The notes under the pieces: model-generated
The model's input: the letters and a program-made list of their open reading frames with translations, nothing else
What the model was told of the DNA's origin: nothing
The model's database searches: none
Translations under genes and position numbers: made by a program
Source of the DNA: JAHECW01 sp964641415
GTDB taxonomy: Bacteria; Acidobacteriota; Thermoanaerobaculia; Thermoanaerobaculales; Sulfomarinibacteraceae
Assembly (NCBI GenBank): GCA_964641415.1
Contig: CAZXMW010000001.1
Coordinates: 248,001 to 312,000 of the forward strand
Direction of reading: 5' to 3'
DNA: 64,000 nt
Shown here: in pieces, positions 24,804 to 32,807 of the stretch
Numbering within the stretch: position 1 is the first letter of the stretch
Layout: each line of letters begins with the position of its first letter

Positions 24804-24809
24804 AGTATA
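24804..24809 (-). promoter_or_regulatory. Candidate -10 element of the flavin protein / dikinase-like operon
   Basis: On the minus strand TATACT, five of six matches to TATAAT, lies 25 bp upstream of the ATG at 24778. It sits between the end of blh and this operon. Confidence 0.4.
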
Positions 24810-24836
24810 CGGCTTCGCGAGCGGGGGGGGCGCCGG

Positions 24837-25850
24837 TCAGCGCCCGTCGCTCAGAGGGGCCGGGTGGATCGCCGCGCGGCCGAGTGCCATCATCGCCATG
24901 TGGGGCACCGTCAGCACCGACAGACCGATGAAGACGATCGACGCGAGCACGGCGTCGAGCTGCACCCCGGCAATGAACACCGCGGCTCCGGCGGCGACAG
25001 CGGCAACCACCGTCAGGAGGGTCAGCGGCAGCGCCTCGCGAACGAAGCGTCGGATTCCGTCGCCGAGCCGCCCGGGCGCCAGGTCGCCTGCGAGCTCGAG
25101 GGCGTGGCGCATGGAGTGCCAGCCGCAGAAGTAGGTCAGAAAGGCGATCAGCGGCGGGGCGACCACATGGAGGGTAGCGATCGCGGCGAGCTCGGCCCCT
25201 GCAGCCAGGTGCCCGCTGGACGTCAGGCGAGCCAGACGAAGCGCGGCCACGGGGAGCACGACCGCCGCGGCGCAGCCCGCCAGAGCGCCGACGACGCCGT
25301 GGTCGAGGGTGATCCGCGCCGGCATCAGCCAGCTGAAGATGACCGTGACCTCGGCGGCGTGCAGCCAGGTCGGCAGCACGATGGGCAGCGCGCCGACCGC
25401 GAAGCGCTCGACGGTGTTCCAAAGCGGTGTCGACCGTTCGATCCACAGCGGATCGTCCCACCCGAAGTGAAGCGCCGACAGCGCGAGAAAGGTGACCAGC
25501 GCAATCACCGGAACGGCGATCCAGAGCGCTCCCATGAAGCCCGCCAGCGAAAGGTAGCCGACGACGAACGGGAGCCACCAGCGGCTGCCGAACACCGGCC
25601 GGAAGATCTGGCGCGCCACCAGATGATCGAGGGCGCCGTGAGGCAGGCCGACCACCGCGACCGCCGCGGCGAGCAGGGCGAGCTGAGCGAAGGAACCGGG
25701 CGAACCTGCAGTCACCGCATATGCGATCACGGCAGCGGTGATGCCGAGCATCAGACTCCGGTGCTCGCTGAGGGGCGCGACCAGCGATTGCGCCCGGTGG
25801 GCGTCCAAACCAGGCTGCCGCCTCGGAAGGATGGCGAGAGTGGTCGTCAT
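24837..25850 (-). CDS. blh: Beta-carotene 15,15'-dioxygenase, Brp/Blh family
   Basis: A 337-residue polytopic membrane protein of the Brp/Blh family that cleaves beta-carotene into two retinals, the opsin chromophore. The conserved iron-binding histidines are seen in VVGLPHGALDHLVA, ALSALHFGWDD, LTYFCGWHSMRHALEL and VLTVPHMAMM. It follows the opsin gene by 49 bp in the same direction. The ATG at 25850 lies just after a strong hairpin and has no clear ribosome site, so expression is likely limited relative to the opsin. The beta-carotene substrate is supplied by crt genes 13-16 kb away. Confidence 0.92.
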   Translation of the reverse strand: MTTTLAILPRRQPGLDAHRAQSLVAPLSEHRSLMLGITAAVIAYAVTAGSPGSFAQLALLAAAVAVVGLPHGALDHLVARQIFRPVFGSRWWLPFVVGYLSLAGFMGALWIAVPVIALVTFLALSALHFGWDDPLWIERSTPLWNTVERFAVGALPIVLPTWLHAAEVTVIFSWLMPARITLDHGVVGALAGCAAAVVLPVAALRLARLTSSGHLAAGAELAAIATLHVVAPPLIAFLTYFCGWHSMRHALELAGDLAPGRLGDGIRRFVREALPLTLLTVVAAVAAGAAVFIAGVQLDAVLASIVFIGLSVLTVPHMAMMALGRAAIHPAPLSDGR

Positions 25851-25865
25851 CACAGAAGAAAACGA

Positions 25866-25892
25866 CCCGGGCCGGCACGCGGCCGGCCCGGG
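25866..25892 (-). terminator. Terminator-like hairpin between opsin and blh
   Basis: Perfect 11-bp arms (CCCGGGCCGGC and GCCGGCCCGGG) enclose a 5-nt loop. On the minus strand the stem is followed by TCGTTTTCTTCTGTG, a T-rich tail, and then at once by the blh ATG. It begins 7 nt after the opsin stop. It fits an intrinsic terminator or attenuator that would lower blh relative to opsin transcripts. Confidence 0.75.
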
Positions 25893-25899
25893 ACACACG

Positions 25900-26676
25900 T
25901 CACGCAGAGGCGCCGGCGGCGGACAGCGTGAAACCCTCGGCATCCGACTTGGCCCGAGCCAGGCGGTAGATGAAGATGCCGTACAGAGCCTTGGCGGTCA
26001 GGTCCGCAATGCTGTAGCCGACCTGGACGCCGACCTCGGCGGCGGCGCCGGAAAGGCCCAGCATGGGCAGGATGAAGGCGATGGGATAGACCCACCACGA
26101 CACGACGATGAGATTTCGAGCGCCGGCGAGCCGTGACCGGATCTCGCCGTTCTCGTCGGCGACGGACCTGGTCAGCTGCCCGAACAGGACGCTCAGGATG
26201 TAGAGGAACGGAATCATGGACAGCGCCCAGAAGACCCACCGCACCCCGTTCTGATCGGAGATCTCGCCCGGATAGCCGAGGGCGAGCATCGCGATGGCGG
26301 CGAAGCTGAGCTTGGTAATCAGGTTCGACGACTGAGCGCGGCTGAGACCGAGCACGGCGACCAGCTCGATGAGCAGCAGCGGCACGGTGATGAGCCAGTC
26401 GGCATAGCGGTAGGCCTCGTTGAAGGGGACGCCGGACGGGACGTAGTTGCCGCCCTGAAGGACGAAGGCGGCGGCCCAGCTTTCGAACATGCGGAAGTAA
26501 TGGTAGCCGGCGATGAACACGACGACTCCGGAAATGATGAGCGCGGGCCGGTATTGCGGCGCGACCTGCGAGCGCGCGGCGAAGAAGAAGATGCCGGAGC
26601 CGAACATGGTCGCCAGCGTCAACGACAGCATGTTGTAGACCAGCTGGAACTGACCCGGGGTGAGTGTGAACTCCAT
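25900..26676 (-). CDS. Light-driven proton-pump rhodopsin, xanthorhodopsin-like
   Basis: A 258-residue seven-helix opsin. The proton-pump motif is D93-T97-E104 in RYADWLITVPLLLIE, the histidine partner is His59 in AGYHYFR, and retinal binds Lys229 in ADLTAKALYG. Leu101, at the spectral tuning site (position 105 of proteorhodopsin), suggests green absorption. Sequence resembles xanthorhodopsin most (TLTPGQ start, YHYFR, GYPGE), but Trp150 stands where xanthorhodopsin has Gly156, which opens the carotenoid antenna pocket. The ATG has GGAGGT 6 nt upstream. It pumps H+ outwards using retinal made by Blh. Confidence 0.95.
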   Translation of the reverse strand: MEFTLTPGQFQLVYNMLSLTLATMFGSGIFFFAARSQVAPQYRPALIISGVVVFIAGYHYFRMFESWAAAFVLQGGNYVPSGVPFNEAYRYADWLITVPLLLIELVAVLGLSRAQSSNLITKLSFAAIAMLALGYPGEISDQNGVRWVFWALSMIPFLYILSVLFGQLTRSVADENGEIRSRLAGARNLIVVSWWVYPIAFILPMLGLSGAAAEVGVQVGYSIADLTAKALYGIFIYRLARAKSDAEGFTLSAAGASA

Positions 26677-26762
26677 CGTGAACCTCCAAGATTGATTTCG
26701 TTGTGTGAAAAGCAATCTTATTTCGCAGAATTCCAGAAAAAATCGACGTGATCTTGACAAAA

Positions 26763-26780
26763 TTGAGAATTTTATCTCAA
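26763..26780. promoter_or_regulatory. AT-rich opsin upstream region with inverted repeat TTGAGA-N6-TCTCAA
   Basis: The 145 bp between the DUF2256 gene and the opsin start are strikingly AT-rich compared with the window. They contain a perfect 6-bp inverted repeat with a 6-bp spacer about 87-104 bp upstream of the opsin ATG, plus several AT-rich -10-like words (for example TAAGAT on the minus strand). It is a plausible operator/promoter for light- or redox-controlled expression. Confidence 0.45.
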
Positions 26781-26821
26781 GCTTTGAGCGGTTCATCTGC
26801 CTCAGGACCGTGCTCCTCTGG

Positions 26822-27205
26822 TCACGGTCGGTGGTCGGCCGGGCCCCGTCGCAGGCGAATCGGACCCCGAGCCGAGGACGGATCGACCGCCCGGGAGCCC
26901 TGGACGATCTCGAGCCGGCCCGCCGCCGCGAGCCGCCGCGCCGCCCGGCGGGACGCCTCCATGAGCTCGCGCCACCGGTCCGGTGCGACCGCCCTCGCCG
27001 CCTCCGAGGGGCAGATGGAGGCGCCGTCGGCCCGCGCCTCCAGAAGGTCGAGGATGGCGTCCTCGAGGCGTCGGTCGAGCGGCCTCAGCCGTCTGTTGCG
27101 GCAGACGCTCGAGCAGTAGCGCACCTCGTCCCAGCGGCGCCGCCATCGACGGCGCCACTCGAAGCGGCGACCGCAGGACGCGCAGATCTTCGACTCTCGG
27201 CTCAT
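26822..27205 (-). CDS. DUF2256 zinc finger fused to a DUF3253 domain
   Basis: A 127-residue protein. Residues 1-40 form the DUF2256 domain (KICASCGRRFEWRRRW, then VRYCSSVC; four cysteines for one zinc), which is commonly encoded beside photolyases. Residues ~45-120 match DUF3253, a winged-helix-like domain (LEDAILDLLEARADGASICPSEAARAV). The combination suggests a small DNA-associated protein. The ATG overlaps the stop of the photolyase fusion gene (ATGA), so it is in the nei-photolyase operon. Function unproven. Confidence 0.8.
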   Translation of the reverse strand: MSRESKICASCGRRFEWRRRWRRRWDEVRYCSSVCRNRRLRPLDRRLEDAILDLLEARADGASICPSEAARAVAPDRWRELMEASRRAARRLAAAGRLEIVQGSRAVDPSSARGPIRLRRGPADHRP

Positions 27206-29637
27206 TCGGAACCGTCGAACAGCGATGGCTGCTCGGGGTCCGGGTGCAGCGAGAGCAGCCGCCCGGCCGCCGCGCAACCCGACAGGAAGGCGCCTTCGAC
27301 CCTGGGCCCACCGCACCAGTCGCCGCAGGCGGCGATCGCGAGATCCCGGTCGAACAGACACGGCTCCGGCAGGGGTTCGAAGGGCTGGGCGAAGCGCCAG
27401 CGATGGCCGAACAGGTCATCGGGCGGGGGCAGACGGCGGTTGACCGCGTCGTGGAAGGCGCCGACGAGCCGACCTGCGGCGAGCTCGCTGTCGAGCTCGA
27501 GGTGCTCCTCGGACCACTCGGGCGAGGCGTGCAGGACCCAGGTCTCGCCGGTCGGACGACCGGGCTTGCTGCCGTTGCGGGCGACCCACCTCAGCGGAGA
27601 GTCGTGGACGAAGGCGCCGTCGAAGTTCAGCCCGAGCGGCTCCGCGAAGTGCACCATCGCCGCCCAGCAGGGCGCCATCTCGACGGCCTCCGCTCGCCCG
27701 CTGAACTCGGGCGCGAAACCGCCGAGCAGTGCGGCGGTCTGGGGCGCCGGGGCAGACACCACGATCGCGTCGAAACCACCGAGCTCGCCGTCCGTGGTGT
27801 GCAGGGACCAGCGGCTGCCGTCGCGATCGAGACCGGCCACGCGAATGCCGTAGGCGACATCGAGGTCCGTCGCCAGGTGCCGGCAGACGGCGTTCATGCC
27901 GGGAACACCGACGAAGCGCTCTGTCGTGTCGTCCTTGATCTCGATCGCCCCATGGTCGACCACCGCGATGGTGCCGGACCAGGGAGCGACGAGGCCGTCG
28001 TCGCGCCACGACCGGACGAAGCGCCCGAAGCGCCGATCGCGCACCGTGAAGTACTGTGCTCCGTGGTCGAAGCGCAGCTCGCCGGCGCGCCGGGTCGACA
28101 TTCGTCCGCCCGGCCCCCGGGACTTGTCGAAGACGCGGACCCGGTGGCCGTGATCGGCGAGGGATCGAGCGCACGCCAACCCCGACATGCCGGCCCCGAT
28201 GATTGCGACCTCGAGCGGCCGCTCGGTGGCCGGTGGCGTCACCCGGGCGGCGTAGCGGTCGAGGTCGAGGCGGCGAGCGTGCGAGGCTGTGGAGCGCGAA
28301 CGCACCCTGCCGAGGACGGGTTGTTCCGGATCGAAGGGCCGGTCGAAGAGTCCGAGGCACCAGAGTAGGCCGCCGTAGGAATTGGGGTCGGATCCGTCGA
28401 GGGCGAAGCGGTGGTTGAGGTCGATCAGGGTGTCGAGGGCGTGGTGGGAATCGCGGGTCCAGCCGACGAGGGCTTTGCCCCAGGTCATCCGGACGTTGTT
28501 GTGAAGCTCGCCGTGGCGCACCAGCGAGGTCTGACAGAGATCCCACAGCCGGTCGCCGGTGCGGCCGCGGGACAGGGTCTCCCATGACCGGGGATCGCGC
28601 TCGTCGCCGGCGTGCCGCGTCAGGGTCTCCCGCGCCCAGACCGGCAGAACCTCGAGCGACTCGACGAGATCGTGACGATGAAAGCACAGGTTGTGCGCGA
28701 GCTCGCGCCAGACAATGAGCTCGTCGAGGAACTTCTCGGCGCCCTTGCCGCCGACCTCGGCCGCCTCGCGGGCGATTCGCAGCGGAGACACGTGGCCGTG
28801 GTGGAGGTAGGCCGACAGACGGCTGACGCCGTCGGCCGCCGCGTCGTTCCGCCGGGCGGCGTACGATCGAAGCCCGCGTTCGCGAAACGCCGACCAGCGG
28901 GCGTAGCCGGCGACGGATCCGCCCGGGGTGTGGGCGACCGGCCCGACGGTGTGGTCGACGGCGCAGCCCGCGACGAGATCGGAAATTGCTGTGTCCTCCA
29001 GGTCGGTGTCTTCGAATCCGAGCGTCGAACGGTCAAAGGGCGGCGGCGAGCTCTCGACCGACGGCCACGGCGACCAGAGCCGACTGTCGAGCTCGTCGCG
29101 GATCGCCGACCGGAACGCGAAGGCCCGGTCGTGGGGGCGCCCGACCAGCCGCATGGGGACGACGCACGCCGTGTCCAGCGCCCATACCGGGGTGGTGATC
29201 CGCTCGGCGACACCAGCGGTCCAACGGGAAAATGGCGGTGCCGGAAAGTCCTCGGTGACCACCAGCGCCGCGTCGGCGGCCAGCCCTGCCAGGGGCGTCG
29301 GTCGGCGGGGATCGGCGCCGAGTGAGAAGACGTGAACCAGACCCTGCTCGGCGAGCTCCGCGCGGACGTCGCGAGCGCCTTCGAGAATGAAGGTGTGGTG
29401 GCGGTCGTTATCGAAACGGTGACCTCCGCCGAGCCCCTGGTAGACGATGAGAGGCAGCTCGAGCGTTGCGGCGGCGATGCGAGCGGCGTCGAGGGCGGGG
29501 TTCTCGTGACCGCGGACCGCGTGGTGCATCCAGTAGAGCACGTGGCGCCCGGAGGTCGCGAACGACCGGTCGGCGACGATGCGCACCCGTTCTCGGACGG
29601 CCTCGGGGAGCCGGTCGAGAAGATTTTTCGGGGTCAT
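27202..29637 (-). CDS. Class II-like DNA photolyase fused to an FAD-dependent amine-oxidase-like oxidoreductase
   Basis: An 811-residue two-part protein. Residues ~1-460 resemble class II CPD photolyases: RHVLYWMHHAVRGHENPALDAA near the start and ELHNNVRMTWGKALVGW and LDGSDPNSYGGLLWCLG late, in the FAD-binding region. Residues ~475-811 start with a second Rossmann fold (VAIIGAGMSGLACARSL), FDKSRGPGGRMSTRR and a C-terminal GDWCGGPRVEGAFLSG. This second part matches the NAD/FAD-dependent oxidoreductases (COG3380, renalase-like) often found next to photolyases. It repairs UV dimers; a role for the oxidoreductase half in flavin reduction is inference. The start overlaps nei (ATGA). Confidence 0.88.
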   Translation of the reverse strand: MTPKNLLDRLPEAVRERVRIVADRSFATSGRHVLYWMHHAVRGHENPALDAARIAAATLELPLIVYQGLGGGHRFDNDRHHTFILEGARDVRAELAEQGLVHVFSLGADPRRPTPLAGLAADAALVVTEDFPAPPFSRWTAGVAERITTPVWALDTACVVPMRLVGRPHDRAFAFRSAIRDELDSRLWSPWPSVESSPPPFDRSTLGFEDTDLEDTAISDLVAGCAVDHTVGPVAHTPGGSVAGYARWSAFRERGLRSYAARRNDAAADGVSRLSAYLHHGHVSPLRIAREAAEVGGKGAEKFLDELIVWRELAHNLCFHRHDLVESLEVLPVWARETLTRHAGDERDPRSWETLSRGRTGDRLWDLCQTSLVRHGELHNNVRMTWGKALVGWTRDSHHALDTLIDLNHRFALDGSDPNSYGGLLWCLGLFDRPFDPEQPVLGRVRSRSTASHARRLDLDRYAARVTPPATERPLEVAIIGAGMSGLACARSLADHGHRVRVFDKSRGPGGRMSTRRAGELRFDHGAQYFTVRDRRFGRFVRSWRDDGLVAPWSGTIAVVDHGAIEIKDDTTERFVGVPGMNAVCRHLATDLDVAYGIRVAGLDRDGSRWSLHTTDGELGGFDAIVVSAPAPQTAALLGGFAPEFSGRAEAVEMAPCWAAMVHFAEPLGLNFDGAFVHDSPLRWVARNGSKPGRPTGETWVLHASPEWSEEHLELDSELAAGRLVGAFHDAVNRRLPPPDDLFGHRWRFAQPFEPLPEPCLFDRDLAIAACGDWCGGPRVEGAFLSGCAAAGRLLSLHPDPEQPSLFDGSE

Positions 29638-30467
29638 CTCGACCTCGCGGCGGGCTGGCAGGCGGGGCACCAGAAGCACTTCCGTCCGCCCACCGACGCC
29701 TGCTCGACCTCGACGCCGCAGACCCGGCACGGCTCTTTGTCCCGCCCGTAGACCCAGAACCTCGCCGCCGCTCGGGTCAGGCCGGTCTTCCTGAGCTCGG
29801 TGTAGCGGGTGTCGGGAACCGTGATCCCGCGGGTCCGGTAGGCGCGGCGGGTCAGGGCGAGCATCCGGTCGGCGAGCCGATCGCGCTCGGAAGCGCTGCA
29901 GTCGGCCGCCCGCCGGCGTGGGTGGAGCCCCGCCTCGAACAAGACGTCGGCGCGGAGGTAGTTGCCGAGCCCGGCGACGAAGCCCTGGTCGAGGAGGAGC
30001 GCTCCGAGCTGGCGTCCCCGAAAGCGCGACTCGTCGAGGCGCCCGGCGATCTCGTTCGCGGTCGGCGTTTCGGACAGCAGGTCGGGCCCGAGACGGCTCA
30101 AAAACCGGTGCTCGCGCTCGGCATCGCGGTCGAGGACCTCGATCTCGGAGGCCGAGTAGAGCAGCGCCTGCCGGCCGCCCGACCGGACCGCGAAGCGGAG
30201 CTGCCGACGGGTCTCGGGTCGCCGCCCGTTGGCCATGACGTACCAGCGGCCGTAGAGCTGGTTGTGCGAGTACACGGTCAGACCGCCGTCGAAGCGGGTC
30301 AACATGGCCTTGCCTCGGGTGGTCACCTCGCGAATCACCCGCCCGGTGAGCTCGTCCTCGTACGGCTTGAGACGCTCGAAGGCGAAAAAGACCTCGTCGG
30401 CCACCTGGCCCTCGATGGCGGCGGCGACGCGGTCGGCAGCGCGGCGGATTTCCGGACCTTCCGGCAT
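29634..30467 (-). CDS. nei: Endonuclease VIII-like DNA glycosylase (Nei)
   Basis: A 277-residue Fpg/Nei family enzyme that removes oxidised pyrimidines and nicks the strand. The processed N-terminus Pro2-Glu3 (MPEGPEIRRAAD) is the Schiff-base nucleophile; LKPYEDELTG, TRGKAMLTRF and LYSHNQLYG match Nei rather than Fpg. The helix-two-turn-helix GNYLRADVLFEAGLHP and a C-terminal zinc finger (CRVCG and CFWCPACQ) are intact. The ATG at 30467 is set by the conserved start; the frame is open upstream. It is first of the nei-photolyase-DUF2256 operon, linking oxidative and UV repair. Confidence 0.93.
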   Translation of the reverse strand: MPEGPEIRRAADRVAAAIEGQVADEVFFAFERLKPYEDELTGRVIREVTTRGKAMLTRFDGGLTVYSHNQLYGRWYVMANGRRPETRRQLRFAVRSGGRQALLYSASEIEVLDRDAEREHRFLSRLGPDLLSETPTANEIAGRLDESRFRGRQLGALLLDQGFVAGLGNYLRADVLFEAGLHPRRRAADCSASERDRLADRMLALTRRAYRTRGITVPDTRYTELRKTGLTRAAARFWVYGRDKEPCRVCGVEVEQASVGGRKCFWCPACQPAARSR

Positions 30468-30525
30468 GTCGATCTCCATGTCGAGAAATGGCGGCGCGTG
30501 GTTTCGTATTCCGCGGGCCGGCGCG

Positions 30526-30838
30526 TCATCCGGTGATGTCGAGCAGCCGTCGGACATCCGCGAGGGTGTCGATGTCGTTGACGGTCTTGTCCCGCCGCCA
30601 TCGGGCCATGCGCGGAAAGCGCAGCGCCATCCCGGCCTTGTGTCGGGACGACGGCCGGATGCCCTCGAAGGCGAGCTCGAAGACCAGCGCGGGCGTCACC
30701 GAGCGAACCGGTCCGAAGCGCTCGACGATGTTGCGCCGGACGAAGCGGTCGACCTCGCGGATCTCGGAGTCGGTCAGCCCCGAGTAGGCCTTGGCGATGG
30801 GCACCAGGTCGTCGCCGTCGCGCACCGCGAATGTGTAG
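30526..30838 (-). pseudogene. C-terminal remnant of an ATP-dependent DNA ligase
   Basis: About 104 codons matching only the last part of ligases that are encoded with a metallo-beta-lactamase exonuclease: YTFAVRDGDDLVPIAKAYSGL, EVDRFVRRNIVERFGPVRSV and GIRPSSRHKAGMALRFPRM, ending naturally at TGA. The catalytic lysine, nucleotidyltransferase domain and most of the OB fold (over 400 residues) are missing. It is joined, in a different frame, to the 5' part of the exonuclease gene near 30834-30840. Confidence 0.8.
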
Positions 30839-31366
30839 GGCGTAGACGAACAGAACGCTCGTTCGGTTTTCCTCGCGGCGGCTCCGCCACCAGTCCTCGA
30901 TCTCGCCGAAGACCTGCTCCTGGTCCGGCCACCGGTAGATCGGCAGGCCGAAGGTGCTTTCGGTGATGAAGACGTCGCAGGGAACCGGCTCGAAGGGCTC
31001 GCAGGTCGCGTCTGGGACGGTCTTGTAGTCGCCGCTCACGACCCAGACCTCGCCGCGGTGTTCGAGGCGGATCTGGGCCGAGCCGAGCAGGTGCCCGGCC
31101 GGGTGGAAGCTGACGCGGACGCCGTTGATGCGGGTCGCCGCCCCGTAGTCGGCGGTTTCGATGACGGCGTCGCGGCCCAGTCGGGGTCGCAGCACGTGGG
31201 CGCCGGAAGAGGTGCACAGGTAGGCCGCCGAGCCCGGGCGGGCGTGGTCGGCGTGGGCGTGACTGATCACCGCGCGGCCGACCGGCCGCCAGGGATCGAT
31301 GTGGAAGCCGCCGGCCGCGCAGTAGAGCCCCTCGGCGGCGCTCTGGAGCATGGGTTTACGGCTCAT
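30838..31366 (-). pseudogene. N-terminal remnant of a ligase-associated metallo-beta-lactamase DNA exonuclease
   Basis: About 175 codons of an MBL-fold nuclease: GLYCAAGGFHIDPWRPVGRA, the metal motif SHAHADHARPGS, HPAGHLLGSAQI and VSGDYKTVPDATCEPF. The sequence follows the family to TSVLFVYAL and then stops matching, exactly where the ligase fragment begins in another frame. The beta-CASP half is gone. Translation would continue out of frame into the nei region, so the protein is almost surely non-functional. An internal deletion spanning two genes is the simplest cause. Confidence 0.8.
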
Positions 31367-31566
31367 GCGCGGGTCAACGGGCTCGCACCGAGGATGCTTC
31401 CGCCACAGCAGGTGGAGCCGCGTGCAACAATCGCGATTCGGCCTTGATCGCGCCGAGCTCCAGCTCGGCGTTGATGGCGACGATGCCTGTCAGAACGCTC
31501 GCCTGGAGATGGGCGCTCCAAGGTGTTTCGGTCCTCACCGCCCTCTTCGTCGATTCTTGCAAGCGG

Positions 31567-31585
31567 CACGGTGTATAACCGTGGG
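31567..31585 (+). promoter_or_regulatory. Leaderless promoter with inverted repeat before the 31586 gene
   Basis: CACGGT and ACCGTG flank GTATA, a 6-bp dyad centred on the -10-like TATAAC at 31574-31579. Six bases separate this box from the ATG, so transcription would start at or next to the start codon. No ribosome site is seen. Confidence 0.45.
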
Positions 31586-32386
31586 ATGCGTCGTCGCCAT
31601 CTGGTCGAGCTGCACGAGCAACCCTGGTTTCCCGCGGCGTGGCGCGACCTGGTCACCGACTTCCTGTCGTTTTTTTTTCGGGCGTTTCGGCCCTACCGGG
31701 TCATCGCGCCGGTGCTCGCCGAGGCCCTCGAGCGGTCGCGCACCGAGAACGTGATCGACCTGTGCTCCGGAGCGGGGGCCCCGGTACTGTCGCTGCTGCC
31801 GGCCCTCCGTGGGCTCGGTCGCTGCCCGCGCTCGGTGGTCCTGACCGATCTTTACCCGAACCGTGACGCCTTTCGCATCGCGGCGGCGAGTGACGCGGGT
31901 GTCGCGGTCGTCGAAACCCCGGTGGACGCCGCCGACGTGCCGGCCGATCTGGTCGGCTTCCGCACCCTGTTCACGTCGTTCCACCACTTCTCCCCCCCGG
32001 CTGCGCGCGCGATCCTCGCCGACGCCCGGAGCAAGGGCGAGGGCATCGGCGTCTTCGAGTTCACCGAGCGCAACCTCCTGCTGTGGTTGATCCCGGTGCT
32101 GGCGATCCCGTTCTTCGTGGCTGCCTGCACGCCCTTCATGCGCCCGTTCAGGTGGCGCCGACTGCTGTGGACATATTTGGTGCCCGTGGTGCCGCTGGTC
32201 GCCGGGTGGGACGGTCTGGTGTCGAACCTCCGCAGCTACACTCGGGGGGAGCTGCTCGAGCTCGCCGGCGCGCAAGGTCGCGGCGGGTATGTCTGGCGCA
32301 CCGGCCGCGTCCGCTCGCTCGGCCTGAGTGGGGTCACGTACCTCGTGGGCTGGCCGGCGAGTGCGGAGCTCAGGTCACCGCGGTGA
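31586..32386 (+). CDS. Probable SAM-dependent methyltransferase with C-terminal membrane helices
   Basis: A 266-residue protein. Motif I is seen as VIDLCSGAGAPVLSLLPALRG, with an acidic residue at the end of beta-2 (VVLTDLYPN). Its second half is hydrophobic: helices near 165-187 (LLLWLIPVLAIPFFVAACTPF) and 195-212, so it may act at the membrane. The acceptor is unknown. The ATG at 31586 is preceded by a TATAAC box only 6 nt upstream, suggesting a leaderless mRNA. It is convergent with the next gene and overlaps its end by 17 bp. Confidence 0.65.
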   Translation: MRRRHLVELHEQPWFPAAWRDLVTDFLSFFFRAFRPYRVIAPVLAEALERSRTENVIDLCSGAGAPVLSLLPALRGLGRCPRSVVLTDLYPNRDAFRIAAASDAGVAVVETPVDAADVPADLVGFRTLFTSFHHFSPPAARAILADARSKGEGIGVFEFTERNLLLWLIPVLAIPFFVAACTPFMRPFRWRRLLWTYLVPVVPLVAGWDGLVSNLRSYTRGELLELAGAQGRGGYVWRTGRVRSLGLSGVTYLVGWPASAELRSPR

Positions 32387-32807
32387 CCGCGATCGCGATG
32401 GCGACCACCGCGCGCAGGGTCCAGGCGGCGGTCCGAATCCAGTTGCCGCGGACCAGGGCGCGGTGGGCGGCCGGGTCGAAACCCTCGGACAACCGGCGGT
32501 GGAGCGGAACCTGGAGCGTGAAGGTCGACAGCCAGACGATCCCGACCAGCAGCGCGCCGGCGATCAGCAGCGCGACGGACACGCCCTGCGGCCGGATCAC
32601 GAGCAGCGCGATGGCGGAGATCAGCTCGATGAGCATCGGCGCGACGACCACAATGCTGATGCGGCGGGCGTGCTCGGAGTGGAAGGCGACGAAGCCGGCG
32701 CCCGGCACCCGGTCCATGAGCGGGTAGTGCACGACCTGGATGACCCAGATCAGACCGGCGAGGTATAGGGTCGCCGCCAAGTTGGCCCAGACGGTAAGAA
32801 CGGTCAC
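32370..32807 (-). CDS. Four-helix integral membrane protein (DUF1772-like)
   Basis: A 145-residue protein with four hydrophobic helices (about 5-25, 50-68, 76-95, 122-143). The pattern of a first helix followed by VVHYPLMDRVPGAGFVAFHSEHARRIS resembles DUF1772/anthrone-oxygenase-like small membrane proteins. Start is GTG at 32807 with a GTGA overlap with the flavoprotein remnant upstream. No catalytic motif is evident. Confidence 0.6.
   Translation of the reverse strand: MTVLTVWANLAATLYLAGLIWVIQVVHYPLMDRVPGAGFVAFHSEHARRISIVVVAPMLIELISAIALLVIRPQGVSVALLIAGALLVGIVWLSTFTLQVPLHRRLSEGFDPAAHRALVRGNWIRTAAWTLRAVVAIAIAVTAVT

Noticed and set aside
26754..26759. Plus-strand TTGACA box near the opsin upstream region
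   Set aside because: No plus-strand gene follows, so it cannot be assigned to a promoter despite the consensus match.
31374..31562. 62-codon minus-strand frame upstream of the exonuclease remnant
   Set aside because: Composition is plausible, but no ribosome site, family match or conserved start could be supported.
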